From Schistosoma mansoni (Eukaryota > Platyhelminthes > Trematoda > Strigeidida > Schistosomatidae): a DNA stretch of 64,000 bases. The notes below the pieces were generated by a model, which made no database searches, had not been told where the DNA came from, and was given only the letters and a program-made list of their open reading frames with translations. The stretch spans positions 24,808,696-24,872,695 of the forward strand of contig NC_031502.1 of the NCBI RefSeq assembly GCF_000237925.1, written 5' to 3'. This document shows, piece by piece, positions 1 to 12,150 of the stretch (position 1 is its first letter; every line of letters starts with the position of its first letter). The position numbers were made by a program, and so were the translations under genes.

Positions 1-2419
1 AAATAACAAAGCTGTTTATCAATGAATCGGTAAAACTATCGGATAATGCGAGATATAGACAACTCAACATTATTTTACCATACGTATGTAGATCGCAGTA
101 CTCGGGTGAAAAATCTCGGAGCAGAAATTTAAAAAATTTCACACACTCGACTGACTTCCAACCGAATAATACAATGACATATATATATGGCTATAATCTG
201 TGCAAGTAAACTATTTTTTTTAGTCAAACGAATGTTAAACGAAAAAATGACTACTTTCGAAATTATTGTATTTCGAGCCCATATCGTATCAAACACATTG
301 TAAGCATATTATGCAAATGTTAACTGCTTATAGTGGAATGTGATGGCAAAAGGTGAAATTGTAGCTGGAGTCAAAAACTGAGCAAAAACTTTTAGATAAT
401 CATGGTATTTTATCTATACACTGGGTTACGCACTATGAACTCAGTGACACGTGATTCATAAAATCCAACCAGCTATCAAGGTCAAGATTTGAAGCAGTCG
501 TCCTACTACATTCATATTATAAACCGACCGGATTTGGAGAATGTCGATCACAAAATCCCGAATGAATGATTGAAATGTGTTGCGCCTGCTAAAATTAGGA
601 ATATTGTCATAGAATACGAACTAGAATTGAGGATAGAGAGGGTCTACAATGTAGAGGAAACATATACCTATCTTTTGGGACTGAATATTGTTAGAAATAA
701 TAATAAACGGTTGCTTGTCGATTACATCGCAGTACTCCAATAGTTGAGAAATCATTTTTCTTTTATTGCTTTGTATATTCATATCTTGGATTCCATACTC
801 AAGATCAAATAAATTAAACAAATTAACAGCTCATACAACAGAAATAACCGTTTAGGAGGACATTAATTTTTATCCCATCAAGGAAACGAACTATCTTCTT
901 CATCCTTCCTCCACCCTAATTATCTTTACCTGTGGCATAATTCGGTTTTCCTAATCATAATATACTGGTTAGAGGAATTCGGTAATACTATTCAATAACC
1001 CCATTTAATGATAACTTGGGTTTCTCTATAACGAAACTGTTTGAAACGAATATATCATTTACTAATATCATTTAGAATGAAAAGTATTCAGAGAAGAAAT
1101 TGTCAATACCGTCTAATAAGTAATATCCGGACCAAGTTACCAATCAAAATTTCTTAAGACATAACTTCGTTAACTCAGATTACTTGCAAAAGATAAATTA
1201 TTACTTAGACTAGAAGTAGAAGAAATAGTAAATTTGTTATTAAAATAAGATAATAAGTCAATTAAGAATTAATGTTGGCCTATTTTGTCAAAAAGTATCT
1301 AGGATATACGTAGTAATATTTGTTTAAGAATCCCAATATTCTCACCCCTGGTAAGATTTTCGCAAACCACATTGATAAGTATGGTGAAGTAATTTCAACT
1401 TGGTTGATTCTAAATCAACAAACCACCCACCTTAAGGAGAACCTTAGTAAATTACGTAAATTATTATACAAGTTCAAAGGTTGATTAATGACGTAATCAC
1501 GTCGTAATATGCATGTGTGTATTTATTGATTGATCAAAGTCAATATTTTGAATAACTGAATCTAACAAATAAATAATAAATAAAATGTTCAATGTACAAC
1601 ATTTGTTATTTGCATACCCCAGTTTACATTATATAATAACAGTTGTGTGTGTGTGTGTTTATTCATGTTTTATTTACTTTTCATAATCGAGTTTGCACAC
1701 CAATTAAATAACAAAAGTTTACTCAGTAAATAATTATAATTATAATAAAATTGTTATGTGATTTCATGGTAATGATGACAGTTGTATTGTACGATCAACA
1801 ATTATGGTTATCATCAAGGGAAGAGACGTGTCATAGTAGGAGACTTTTACAAAATTGAAAACAATATCACTGATTGCATTTTGTTGGCAAAAAAAACTTG
1901 GAAAGTGTTACGTAAGTTAAATCATGCAACAAAACCGAATAAAAATCATATAAGATGATTTGTTGTGTGATGAATGTCTGGGCGTAATATGAGAAATAAG
2001 GGGTGGGAGAAGCTTATTGGTATGTATTTATGAATACGCGGAATAAAGGGAGAGTAGGAGTGATATTCTTGTATTATTTCAATAATTCATCAAAGATTAG
2101 GATTATTTGCTTGTGTAGAATGCCCATCAATAACTTAGGCACTACCAGTGGACCATTTGGTTCCGATAAATGGTCTAAAAGTAATGCTTTGGCAGTAACT
2201 CCAGAATTTAATGAGTTTTTTCATGGGAAGCTATGGGTTTATGATGTTAAAGAGTCCTTAACTTGAAGGATACTCCGAGATGAATTCTTAAAGTTTTAGC
2301 GAGAAATCGTGACCGGTGGATTTCAGACGTGTACCGAGTAAAACAATTGTAACCGATAAAGTTGTGTAGATTTCCTATTTTATCATTAGTTGATTAAAGT
2401 TGAAAATATTTACCAAATG
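1..2419. other. Intergenic AT-rich sequence, no gene recognised
   Basis: I see no supportable gene in this stretch. Open frames are short and have no recognisable motif. A short (TG)n microsatellite lies at about 1643-1658. The composition is the same AT-rich background as the introns further along. Confidence 0.6.
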
Positions 2420-2545
2420 ATAGAAGCCGTAAGGCCTAATTCTTAAGCGCTCGCTGTGAGACCGGAGACCCTGGATTTAACATCTGGACGGATCTTTAGT
2501 AAGCATTGTTTGGGGAACCCACACTAGATTGATATAACATAACTG
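2420..2545 (+). repeat. Eroded tRNA-headed SINE fragment
   Basis: The stretch carries a run resembling GCGCTCGCTGTGAGACCGG followed by a decayed B-box-like CTGGATTTAACATCTGG. The same order of blocks occurs near 52180-52240, where the B-box-like part reads TCTGGATTCGATTACC. I infer a heavily diverged copy of the tRNA-headed SINE family found in better shape at 30878-31405. No intact hammerhead core remains here. Confidence 0.4.
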
Positions 2546-4746
2546 ATATCAAACTCAGGTGAATACCATATAACAATCAAACCAATATCCACGAAGTCTT
2601 TTCATTAATTTCAAGACAGTTATTTTACTATATCAGATACCAGTGGGGTTGATAACAAGATCAGCAACATTAGAGGCGAGTAGCAAAATATATGACTATA
2701 ATAATTACTGACAATTTAAGGTTTGAATGTTAACTATAATGTTATGCTAAATCATCATTGAGTGGCTTTTCAGCTGTTATCTTATTTTTATCAAGTTTGT
2801 GTGCTTACATTACCCGAAAGCTACTTTATGGTTTCTATGATACACTGTGTCTTTCGTTGTCGTCGACTTTAAACTTTTTAATATCAGAATGAGATCACAG
2901 ATTTATTAACAAGTGAGCTTCATTTTGTTTGAATGTGATTTTTTCATGTGGAGATAAATCCCTATTCCAGACTAATGGCAATGATCAGTAACAAACGATT
3001 GTGCAGAAAAGTAAATGCTCTGAGATCTGTTTGAAAAATAAGATAAAAACACCGAAATTAACTATAGGGCCTAAACAGTTGAACCTAACTGGTAGAAATC
3101 ATTTCTTCCCATTACTTGGACAGGTACAAACAATGGTCAATGCCGAAATGATATGGAGTTGAAGTGTGGCTTACTTTAGCCAACATAAATGAACCAGTTG
3201 TCCAAAATTCAAATAACTTCAATAAGACGTGTATATTTCTACGCAACTGATTTAAATTAGTAGTTGGTTCCAAAAAATTATTGTACGAGTAAAAAAACTA
3301 AACATCTCTAGTTATCATGTTAACTTGGACCATGTATACTCGATTCACTAGCAGAAATTTTCGGATCTAATGAGTGCTTCAAAATAGATAAAACTGTCCT
3401 GTTATATTAAGCGAATGAATCAGTATCCCATGCCTCAGTGTAGAATGTTTTGTTTGTTGAATTAGTTATGATGAGCAGGCTAAAAGAATAGTTCGGAGCC
3501 CAGATCAATTAAATCTTGTTGGCCGTAATCGCTGGTAAATGTCATAAACTCCAAACTTCATTGCAAGCAAGCGTGTTTGAGCTAAGTTGACTAAGTAGAG
3601 TTTGTGAGCAATACTTACTAAATCAGAATGATTAAATTTATCATAGCAATCATGGCTTTCTAAACAACTTTTATTGGTTAATTGGTTATCCCTATACTGA
3701 TATCCTCATTATCTTTAACAATGACTTACTCTCTGAAGATGTATTAGTTTTACAAAAGCGTAAATCTCATCAATGTATTATTGGTAAAATTACTTTCAAA
3801 TGTTATGTGACAACTAGATAGTGCATCATAGTGCTTAAGATGATTACATACTATTATAGTAATTATTCACAACTTGTTTTGTCCATGGCTAAAAATACCT
3901 ATGCTAAGTTATAATAAAGTTAGACAATTTAACGATGATCACTAGACAAAGTGAAAAACGCATCCGATATCCGTAAAGGATGTTACACTATCGAATGACA
4001 CTAAACGGTGTGGTTTAATTTCGTCTATAGCAATAAGGTTTCATGAAATAACTGTTGGCATTCTTCAAGGACTTCATAAGTATACATTCGATATTTACTA
4101 CTGATTTTTTTTAAAATTTATGTTATTAGATTAGTTTTCCGATGATGTGTAAATATTAAGAGTGGTTCTCTACCACTTAGTTTTCTAATTTAAATTTTGT
4201 ATGTTTTTTTACAAAAATTTTCCCTCGTTTAGGTGCTGAAAAGTCATCTGTTTTCGCTTTCAAAGTTGTATTAGGTGAAGTTGCTGAGCGATGAACTTTT
4301 AAATGATTCGAATATGTATATAATTAGCTGAACATAAACAGTTGACTCTACTCTACCTTCTTGATTCAAAAATAAACCATAACTGAATAGCTGGTTACGG
4401 TTTTGAATAACTAGTATGCAGAAACGCATAAAGCATCGACGTAGAGGGGTAAATTAAAAGTGATGGAAAATAAGAGGACTGAACCAATTATTTGATTCAG
4501 ACATGAACAGTAATCGATCCGGTTGGAATTCGGACTCATTTGAGCATATAAATGTCCTCTTTCGTGTATATTCCAGACAGCTTCATCCTATGTACACCAG
4601 ATTCAAAAAACAATTAATCAAATTTTTTTAGCAATTAGTATGTTGAAGAAAGTCGGTGATTTTTTTTATCTAAACACCTGTCATACTTTATGTACACTTT
4701 AAGTTAACCTCCCCTCTAACTTGGGTAGATGAATAAAAGCCACTTA

Positions 4747-4779
<33 letters not shown>

Positions 4780-6600
4780 CTAACTTTTCCCAGTCAATTA
4801 AAGCTAAACAAGACATAGTATACAAGGCGACCGGATATGTTAGATTAGATCTAGAGTCAAAAAGATGTAAACAATAACCAGTATCTCATTGTGGGTGGTC
4901 ATTATATTGGTTTTTTTGTTTTCGAAAATAGTCAGTGTTCTGTAGAGGCTGGTAAACACTTTGTATATTTTCGTATCCATAAGTGTTTTAGTTTGGCGCT
5001 AAACAATCACTAATTTGGTTGTATGTGCCTACTCATCCACACATTTATCCATTTTCACCTGCTATTTCCACATATTCAATTAAATACTCACTTTTTCGAT
5101 TTTTTTTGAAATAAGGTCTATAGTTGTAAAAAGTGTAGGATGAGGTCAATCGTCCAAACTAACCAGTACTTTCCTCATATGGAAAGTATTATTATAGACG
5201 AAGAGAAGGAATATTAAGTAGTTTGTAGATATAGACCGACCGATAGAAAAGATTGAGAAATTAACAAGATTAAATATCATTCAATTAGTCACATGATAAA
5301 AGAATATTTCACTGACCAGTCATTTATTTACAGGTGGAAGGAACCCCCCCTCTCCAAGAAAAGGTAAATTCAATACATGAGGACCTTTCAGTTTGTATGT
5401 TAATAAATTAGAGAATAAGACCTCAATTATCGGTGCTCATATTTGTGCGTACCCATAAACACAGCTTGTATTTACGTAAAAAATCGTATTTTTATGATGA
5501 TGGCGTTTGTCGCGTTGGTTATGCATTTTTTTACTGAAACGTACTTCAGCATATTCAGCCACCCAGTTCAGAATACTATTTTAAAGGTTACACATCTTTA
5601 TCAAGTAAATAAATGAATATGGTGTAATTTATCATTCGTATTATTGTTGTTGTTCTCTCATTCCCCCCCCCATCCCTAACCTTCTCAAATATACATCACA
5701 GTTTGCACTAAAAAATAGTACGGAAAAAAAATTGTAGAAGACAAAGAACAGAGTAAGCTGACGCCATTATTCATAGTTTTCTTGTGTGGTATTTATTTTA
5801 TTGACATAAATATGGCCATAATACTAATAAAAAATAATTTTGACCACAATATTAAACGCCTACATCAAATTTGAGCAAAATTTGCTTGATGAAAAATAAA
5901 TTGAGTGCAGAAAACAAAAAATTGTCTAGAGATATAGGCGTTTAGGATGTAGGATGTTTTTCATTTGAGTTAATGACTTGTATGTTTAATAGGGTATGAA
6001 TTGTCGAAAAAAAAGAACAATTTGACGAAGCCTTATGATCGTAACTCAAAAAACACAAAAGTAAAGACACAAATGATATTCTTACAAGCTACAATAATTT
6101 GCAGATATCCAACCTCTGATTAATTGTATTCATGAGTGTAAAGCATTGTGCGTTTTCATTGGATCGAAAAGTACCATGCTTTTCCTAAGCTGATTGTACT
6201 TTCCAATGATCCACCATGTTTTAGATCATTCGTAGTAGTGTGCATTAATGATCGTCATCAAATTCAAATTTTAGATACTGAACCATTTAAACCATCCAAA
6301 GTTGATATTGCCTAATACAGTCCTAAGTGATAGGTGCTACTCTACTGAATAATAATAACATTTTATTTTCGAAATGTCAAACCAACACAAATTAACTAGA
6401 CTAAATCAACCACTTGATATACCAAAATGTTATACTCTACTTTTTACTACTAACTGTAGTCAAAATATATTTTAAGGTTATCAGAATACAGGTTCAGACA
6501 TGGTTTTCATTCAAAAAATTGTTTTCTCATACTCGTGAAAATTAACACCAAGATGAGTTTAATCAAACATATAGCTAACAATTGATAGTGATATATTCGC
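2546..6600. other. Intergenic sequence with AT microsatellite
   Basis: No gene or mobile element is recognised. A perfect (TA)n microsatellite of about 30 bp lies at 4748-4777, and short homopolymer C runs occur near 5345 and 5664. The rest looks like unconstrained AT-rich DNA. Confidence 0.55.
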
Positions 6601-6639
6601 AGCCAAACTTGGTGCCCCTTCCAGCCATATAGATTGGTG

Positions 6640-9600
6640 AAGCTGATTGGCATATCTAGACACTCAATGATAACACTGCACAGCTGCTCGTACTCAATGT
6701 CTGTTTTAGTCTTGATATTGCTTTTCTTGTTTCATATCCAGTGATTTCATGCCTCTTATGAACCACATCGCAATGATTGACTATACCTTTCCATGTTGGT
6801 AATCTCGTTGTACATTTTTCATATGAACATTTATATAATTGGTCATTTGTGATGTTTTTGTTGTTGTTTTGCACGTTGGTCTAAACCCTAAGGTCTTATT
6901 TTAGCTTCCATTTCGTCTTTTCCTTTTCAAATTCATCGACTTTTTGTGGATGATATGTCTTTATGTGTCTTGTTAACCAACCTTGAGTTTTCTTTATTGG
7001 GAGCAAATAGTCGATTGCAGTTTCTACTTACAAATTTGGTTAATAGCTCTTATTTTCCAACCATGGTGGGTTTATAACTATTATTACTTCTGTGTAGCTT
7101 TACTTTATGTAGGCTGTTCACCCAGTTATTAGTTAGTTGTTCGTTAAGTGCTTGTATATCTGCTTGTAGTTGTCTGATCCAACCTCTTCGTATGTGTTTT
7201 CCGCATTAGAAGTTTGCGTTCTGTCATGCTGTCATTGACTTTGCATATAATGTTGCCGTTTTTCTGTTAGGCTGTTTGCCATGAGTTCAGTCAGTTTTAT
7301 CAGACTCTTTCAGCTGAGTTTGGTGATTTAATGCTCTTTTTTAACTCATCTACCGTTTCTTTTTGCTTTTTATAATTGATTTCTAAAATCATCCATCTCT
7401 CAGTATTCAACACTGTTTTTAGTTTCGCTGCATCTTCTTGTCATAGTTTCTAGACCATGTATCAGGATAGGTATCACTTTTGTCCCAATTAATTTTGCCT
7501 TTGTTTTTGTGCTGATATGATGTGATCTTAGGATTGGTCTTATTCTAGTAATTGCATTTCGTGCTTTCGTTACATTGCCTCGAAGAGCTTCATCAGGGAG
7601 ACCACCTTGACTCACAATAGACCCCAAGTACTGAAGTGACTATACCTTTTCAGCTGTTGCATCATTTATTTTAACTTTATTTTGGTCTCCTTCTTTGTTG
7701 GTAAACATTGCTTTTGTTTTTTTACTAGATATTTTCATGTCAATCCTTTCAAGGTACTTTTGAAATACACTTAGCACTTTCGTTGCGTTTTCTTCTGTTT
7801 TTGTCATTATACATAAATCATCTGCATACTCAACGTGTTTTATCCTCCACTTGTTTTTTCTTTATCAAGCAGTTCTATCCAAACGTTTATTTTATTTAAT
7901 GTTTCTTTTAAGATTACTTAAAATAAAAGGTTAAAGAGCAGTAGTTCTTCTGTACTACCCCGTCTGACACTTCTGTTCATTGTGAAATACGAGTCTGTTC
8001 CACCTAGATGTTCTTTTGCTCTCTCAAGGATTCTTTCCAAACCTTCTCCTATATTTTTTGGATAGGTTCAGTTCATTTAAAGTTTTCATGATAATTTTTA
8101 TTGGTATCGTATCGAACGCTTTAGTTGGATCAACAAATGCAAATACAGATTTAGTTTTTATGTGCACATTGTATTATATGTCTGATAACAGTTGTTGCTT
8201 CGACTGCTGACATGTGTTTTTTTTGGAAATCCGGATTGTGTTAATGGTAGTTTTTAATTAACCTTTTCATCTATTTGGTCACTTAATATCCCAGCATATA
8301 TTTTGTCAATCATATTTAGTAGGAAAATACTTCTGTAGCTGTTCGGGCTCTTTCTACTTTCTCTGTTTCTATGCAGACTTAAGACATCAGCATTGACGCA
8401 GTGCCATGGTATGGCACTCGGGTTTTCCCAGAATTCATTCATTTTATTTAGATCTTTCGATTTATTTCCTCCTTTTTTCATAATTTTGGTAGTTATACCA
8501 TCGTTTTCTGGGGCTTTATTATTTTTCATTCTCTTTAGGCTTTTTTTAAGATCTCTCAAAGTGAGAGGATTGTCATTTTTATTGTTGTATTGCGAATTAG
8601 AGTTTACTTCTCAAATAGTTTCTTATAATGATTTCTTAATATCTCTTCATCCATTAATTATTTTACCCTTCCATGTTCATCACTTCTATTTTTGACAGTC
8701 TCTGGAGCAATTTTTAGTTCCTTAAATGCATTATGATCATCATGTTATTTGAAATGCGTTTCAAGGACTCTCATTTTGTGATTTATGCATTTATTTTTTA
8801 CCTTATCTTTTTAGTGATCTCATTTCTCATAGTGGCGTACGTTTTACAGTTCTCTTCAGGAGGGTTATCTAGCTACTTTTTCCTCAATCATTTTTTCTCT
8901 TTTATTTCCTCTTTTAGCTGTCCATCAATATTCCTCTGCCATTCTCTGTTTTGTGGCTTGTCTTTCTTCTTTTACTTCTCTCTTGCCATCTTTATGATGT
9001 ATTGCTATACCTTTGATAAGTTAAAGTTGTCTTTTTAGACAATTTGTTATCGCTCGTTCACATCCTTCTGATCTGTTCCCCATCACTTTGGTCGTGTACA
9101 CATCTTTCGATTTTTTCCTTGTGTTTTTTCACCTTTTACTTTCTGTTTCGTAATCGCAGTCACTAGGCAATGATCCGAACTCACTCCCCCATATCTGCTT
9201 GTACGCGCACCTCGTATCAAACATTCTGCTCGACTTTCTACAATTATCATATCTAGAAATAGCTTTTATTTGTGCCCGGATGTACTCAGGTATTTTGTTT
9301 GGTTGCTTTTTTCTTTATGAGTGTATTTATGATTCTCATATTACTTTCTTTACAGAAGTCTACTCGTCTCATTCTATTTCTGCTTGTCTCGTTTTGATCT
9401 CTTAACTGCTTTCCTACTGCCGTTTGAAAACTCTCGCTTAGATTTTTCCCCGACGGCAGTTGAAGTCATCAAGTATGGTTATAAGACATTTATAAGTTTT
9501 AAGCTATTCTATTGTTTTTATTAGTTCCATATATAATTGCTTCTTTTTGTGTCATCATTGTTTGTTTTAGTTGGAGCATAACATTCAACCATGTTTATCA

Positions 9601-9720
9601 GTTTAGATATTTAATCACATTTTATTTTCATAGTGGCAACTCTTCCGCTCTTTTCATTGTGTTCTAACACTTTTGTCCCTTCACGTTAAACGCGATTGGA
9701 GTTTGGAGTTTGTATATAGC
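6640..9720 (-). mobile_element. Degenerate LINE (APE endonuclease/RT) with C-terminal C2H2 finger
   Basis: Read on the - strand this is a decayed non-LTR retrotransposon. Near 9480-9660 are endonuclease remnants, including a CYAPT-like and a GDFN-like motif. At 8254-8559 the reading MKNNKAPENDGITT followed by YRSIFLLNMIDKI matches the fingers region of LINE reverse transcriptases. Near 7818-7829 the catalytic YADD box is still readable. At 7400-7627 is the thumb-like region with RNAITRIRPILRS. At 6656-6874 is a Cys2His2 motif (C-X4-C ... H-X5-H) at the C-terminus, a domain known from some LINE proteins. Many frameshifts and stops break the frame, so it is certainly not coding-competent. I see no clear target-site duplication, so both ends are approximate. 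The clade is uncertain. Confidence 0.75.
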
Positions 9721-10697
9721 TGAGGTCTAAACTTGAACCTCGTGCTGGACCTAAACTCATCTATAGTTCACACTCGAATCATCGACATTTCATATTTCTT
9801 TTAAGATTCAAAGAGTAAAACCCAGGGTCAGGATAGGGACATTAACTCAGAGCTTCATCAAAGTTAACTTTAGAAAGCGTAAAATTGAGTAATTATACAG
9901 CTTGATGGTCATAACTGTCAAAATCATATGTAAAATTTCTTACACATAGAATGTGCCAATTTAGCAAAACTAATGGATTTTGTGTATATATTTTACTTAA
10001 GAACTGACAAATTCACTTAGCATTACTTGAAGACTTTGTGTCAAGTTACTTCCTACGTAAAAAAATGTACGATATTCTTAAAGATCATTTATTTATCAAA
10101 GTATTAACTATTGTCAACACGTTATCATGTTCACTTGAATGCTCTAGATAGTTTTGAAACATCCGAAATGGCCTGTTTCATTTACAATCTTTTTGTTTTC
10201 GTGCTTTAATGCTGAAAAAGTGAATCCACAGTTAATCACTACAGATAAGTTCCCTATCACATGTTTATTAGTTAAATCTTCTAAAATCTATTTCCACTTT
10301 CCGTGTGACCTAAAAGGATAAAAATAATGATTATCACTTACATCAGGCTGAATTTGCATAGGAATGACAAGCTCATTGGTGCTACACTACCTTTTGTTTA
10401 ATCACACCTTTTCATTATCGATAACATTCTCCAAGAAGCCAGTCTAAGACAATAAAAAATACTGAGTTATGTTTAAGACTGAGATAGTTAACTTTAGTGT
10501 GTCAGTCAAATATACTAAAGGTAGGCTAAGGCAGTATTAACTGCCTTTCAGATGATCGTGGATTTTCACGAACCAAACAGAGATTTAGATATAACATGAA
10601 AATATAATATGTTTAACTGTTTATACAAAAGCAGTATTAAATCGTGTAGTTTGAGTGTTGTTAAAATCACCAAGAAAAGTCCTAGCGATATTAACAG
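9721..10697. other. Intergenic, nothing recognised
   Basis: AT-rich sequence between a LINE relic and an orphan exon candidate. I see no motif, repeat or coding signal that I can support. Confidence 0.5.
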
Positions 10698-10845
10698 TTA
10701 TTTGCGACGATTCAAAACCATATATCGATGGTCTTCCTTGAGCCAAAATTCTACTGGAACTACTAAATTATTGTGTCTGTGTTTGGAAACCACCCAGCTT
10801 TCTGGTATTTTATTAAAATCAGAGTTGGATATTTTGTGTTGAGAC
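10698..10845 (-). CDS. Orphan terminal exon-like open frame, unknown product
   Basis: I do not recognise this protein. On the - strand the sequence TTTATAG forms a plausible splice acceptor, followed by an open frame of 49 whole codons ending in TAA. The reading includes NKIPESWVVSKHRHNNLVVP and ends HRYMVLNRRK. It is rich in charged and aromatic residues and looks more like real protein than chance in AT-rich DNA. The exon would begin in phase 2 (one base completes a split codon). The frame also stays open upstream to 11024, so the acceptor is a choice, not proof. No upstream partner exon was found in 11-16 kb. It could be the last exon of a gene, a processed pseudogene remnant, or chance. 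Confidence 0.3.
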
Positions 10846-11584
10846 CTATAAATAGTCAAGATACTGCTGGGTTTAGAAAAATGCATGGATTTCATTACAT
10901 ATTCGTGAATGAACTTCAAAATCTTTGAGTCAATTAATACATGTTTCATCTTTGGATTCAGTCTCAAATGATCAATTGACCAATTGAGTTGTGATTCAGA
11001 AAAATGAATAAATATATGATACAATGTTTCATATTTTTCGAATAAATTACATTCAATAATTTATACGGTAATTACTACTAATAAACCACGTGTTAGACGT
11101 TTAGTGTTTACGAAATAATACTGTGGCGAACAAGAACATTAGTTGGAGACAATCGAATGTATTTAAGCACAAATTACAGACTATCTCACTAAATTCTGAT
11201 AACCATACAGCAAGCAGTTAATTTGCAAAATAACAAGCAATTGTCTCCATCTTCACTGTTCCTTCTGTAAATATCAGTTCATCTTCTCTAACACCATGGT
11301 TTATGCATTTTCCTACCGATTGCGCTTCATTTCAGTTTTTTCCTTATCGGTCTTCTGCCAAAATACAGACCATCACCATATACTACTTATGCCACACCAC
11401 AATACTATTGATTATGCTGTGCTTTGCATTCGACAAGTTGTTAGAAGTATAGAATAAGTGATAATTCTATATGACTATTAAAAGTCAAGCTTATCACATA
11501 CTTCATATCATTTGAATAACATGGATTACTATTAATTTTTGTATACGATAGGTATAAAACTGGACAGTTGTGAACGTCTAACTG

Positions 11585-12150
11585 AAATCACTAGCCGATC
11601 AGTGTTAGAGAACCAGTGAAAACCCAAAAGTACTGGGCGGCCGTTTCGTCCTAGCATGGGGCTCTTCAACAGTACTCCACGATCTCACGCGCCAGACTCG
11701 AACCCACGACCTTCGGCGACGCGCGAATATTTAACTTCTAGACCACCAACCTGGCGTCCGATGATGTTAATGTCCAACTTAAACTAATCCGCGATATTGC
11801 GCGACCATCCTCCATTATCTTCAGCGAGTAATTGCCTCACACCTGAAACGGCTGAACTCCACTAGTCACGGCTTCTCACTAGAACTTCGAGAATTATCTC
11901 CCAAAGCTAGTCATTAGTGAGCATATGATAACTATCAGTATAGGGTTGTGGAACTGGGGGAGTTTTTAAGTGAAATCATGAACCGCTCAGTGTTAGACCA
12001 CGCGCGCGGACGGAGGTCGTGGATTCGGGTCTGGCGAGTGAAATCGTGGACGCGCACTGCTGAGCAGTCTCGTACTAGGACGAAATGGCCTTCAAGTGCT
12101 TTCAGATTATCAATAGTGGTCTGACATTGGTCGGTTCATGATTTTAATTA
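11585..12150. repeat. Composite inverted SINE copy with two eroded hammerheads
   Basis: The left part (11585-11760) is a - strand SINE unit: GGCCGTTTCGTCC near its end, then a B-box-like CCAGACTCGAACCCACGACC. The right part (about 12000-12150) is a + strand unit with TGGATTCGGGTCTGG and a hammerhead-like tail. The middle shares blocks with the element at 30878-31405, such as ATTGCGCGACC and CATTAGTGAGCATATG. Both hammerhead cores are damaged: the left reads UUGAAGA with cleavage triplet GCC, and the right reads CUGAGCA. A further partial unit start (GGGGGAGTTTTT) sits at about 11957. It is an old copy of the same architecture. Confidence 0.65.

Noticed and set aside
2003-2266. Open frame of 87 codons on the + strand
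   Set aside because: The second half looks somewhat protein-like, but there is no recognised motif, no clear splice context and no partner exon.
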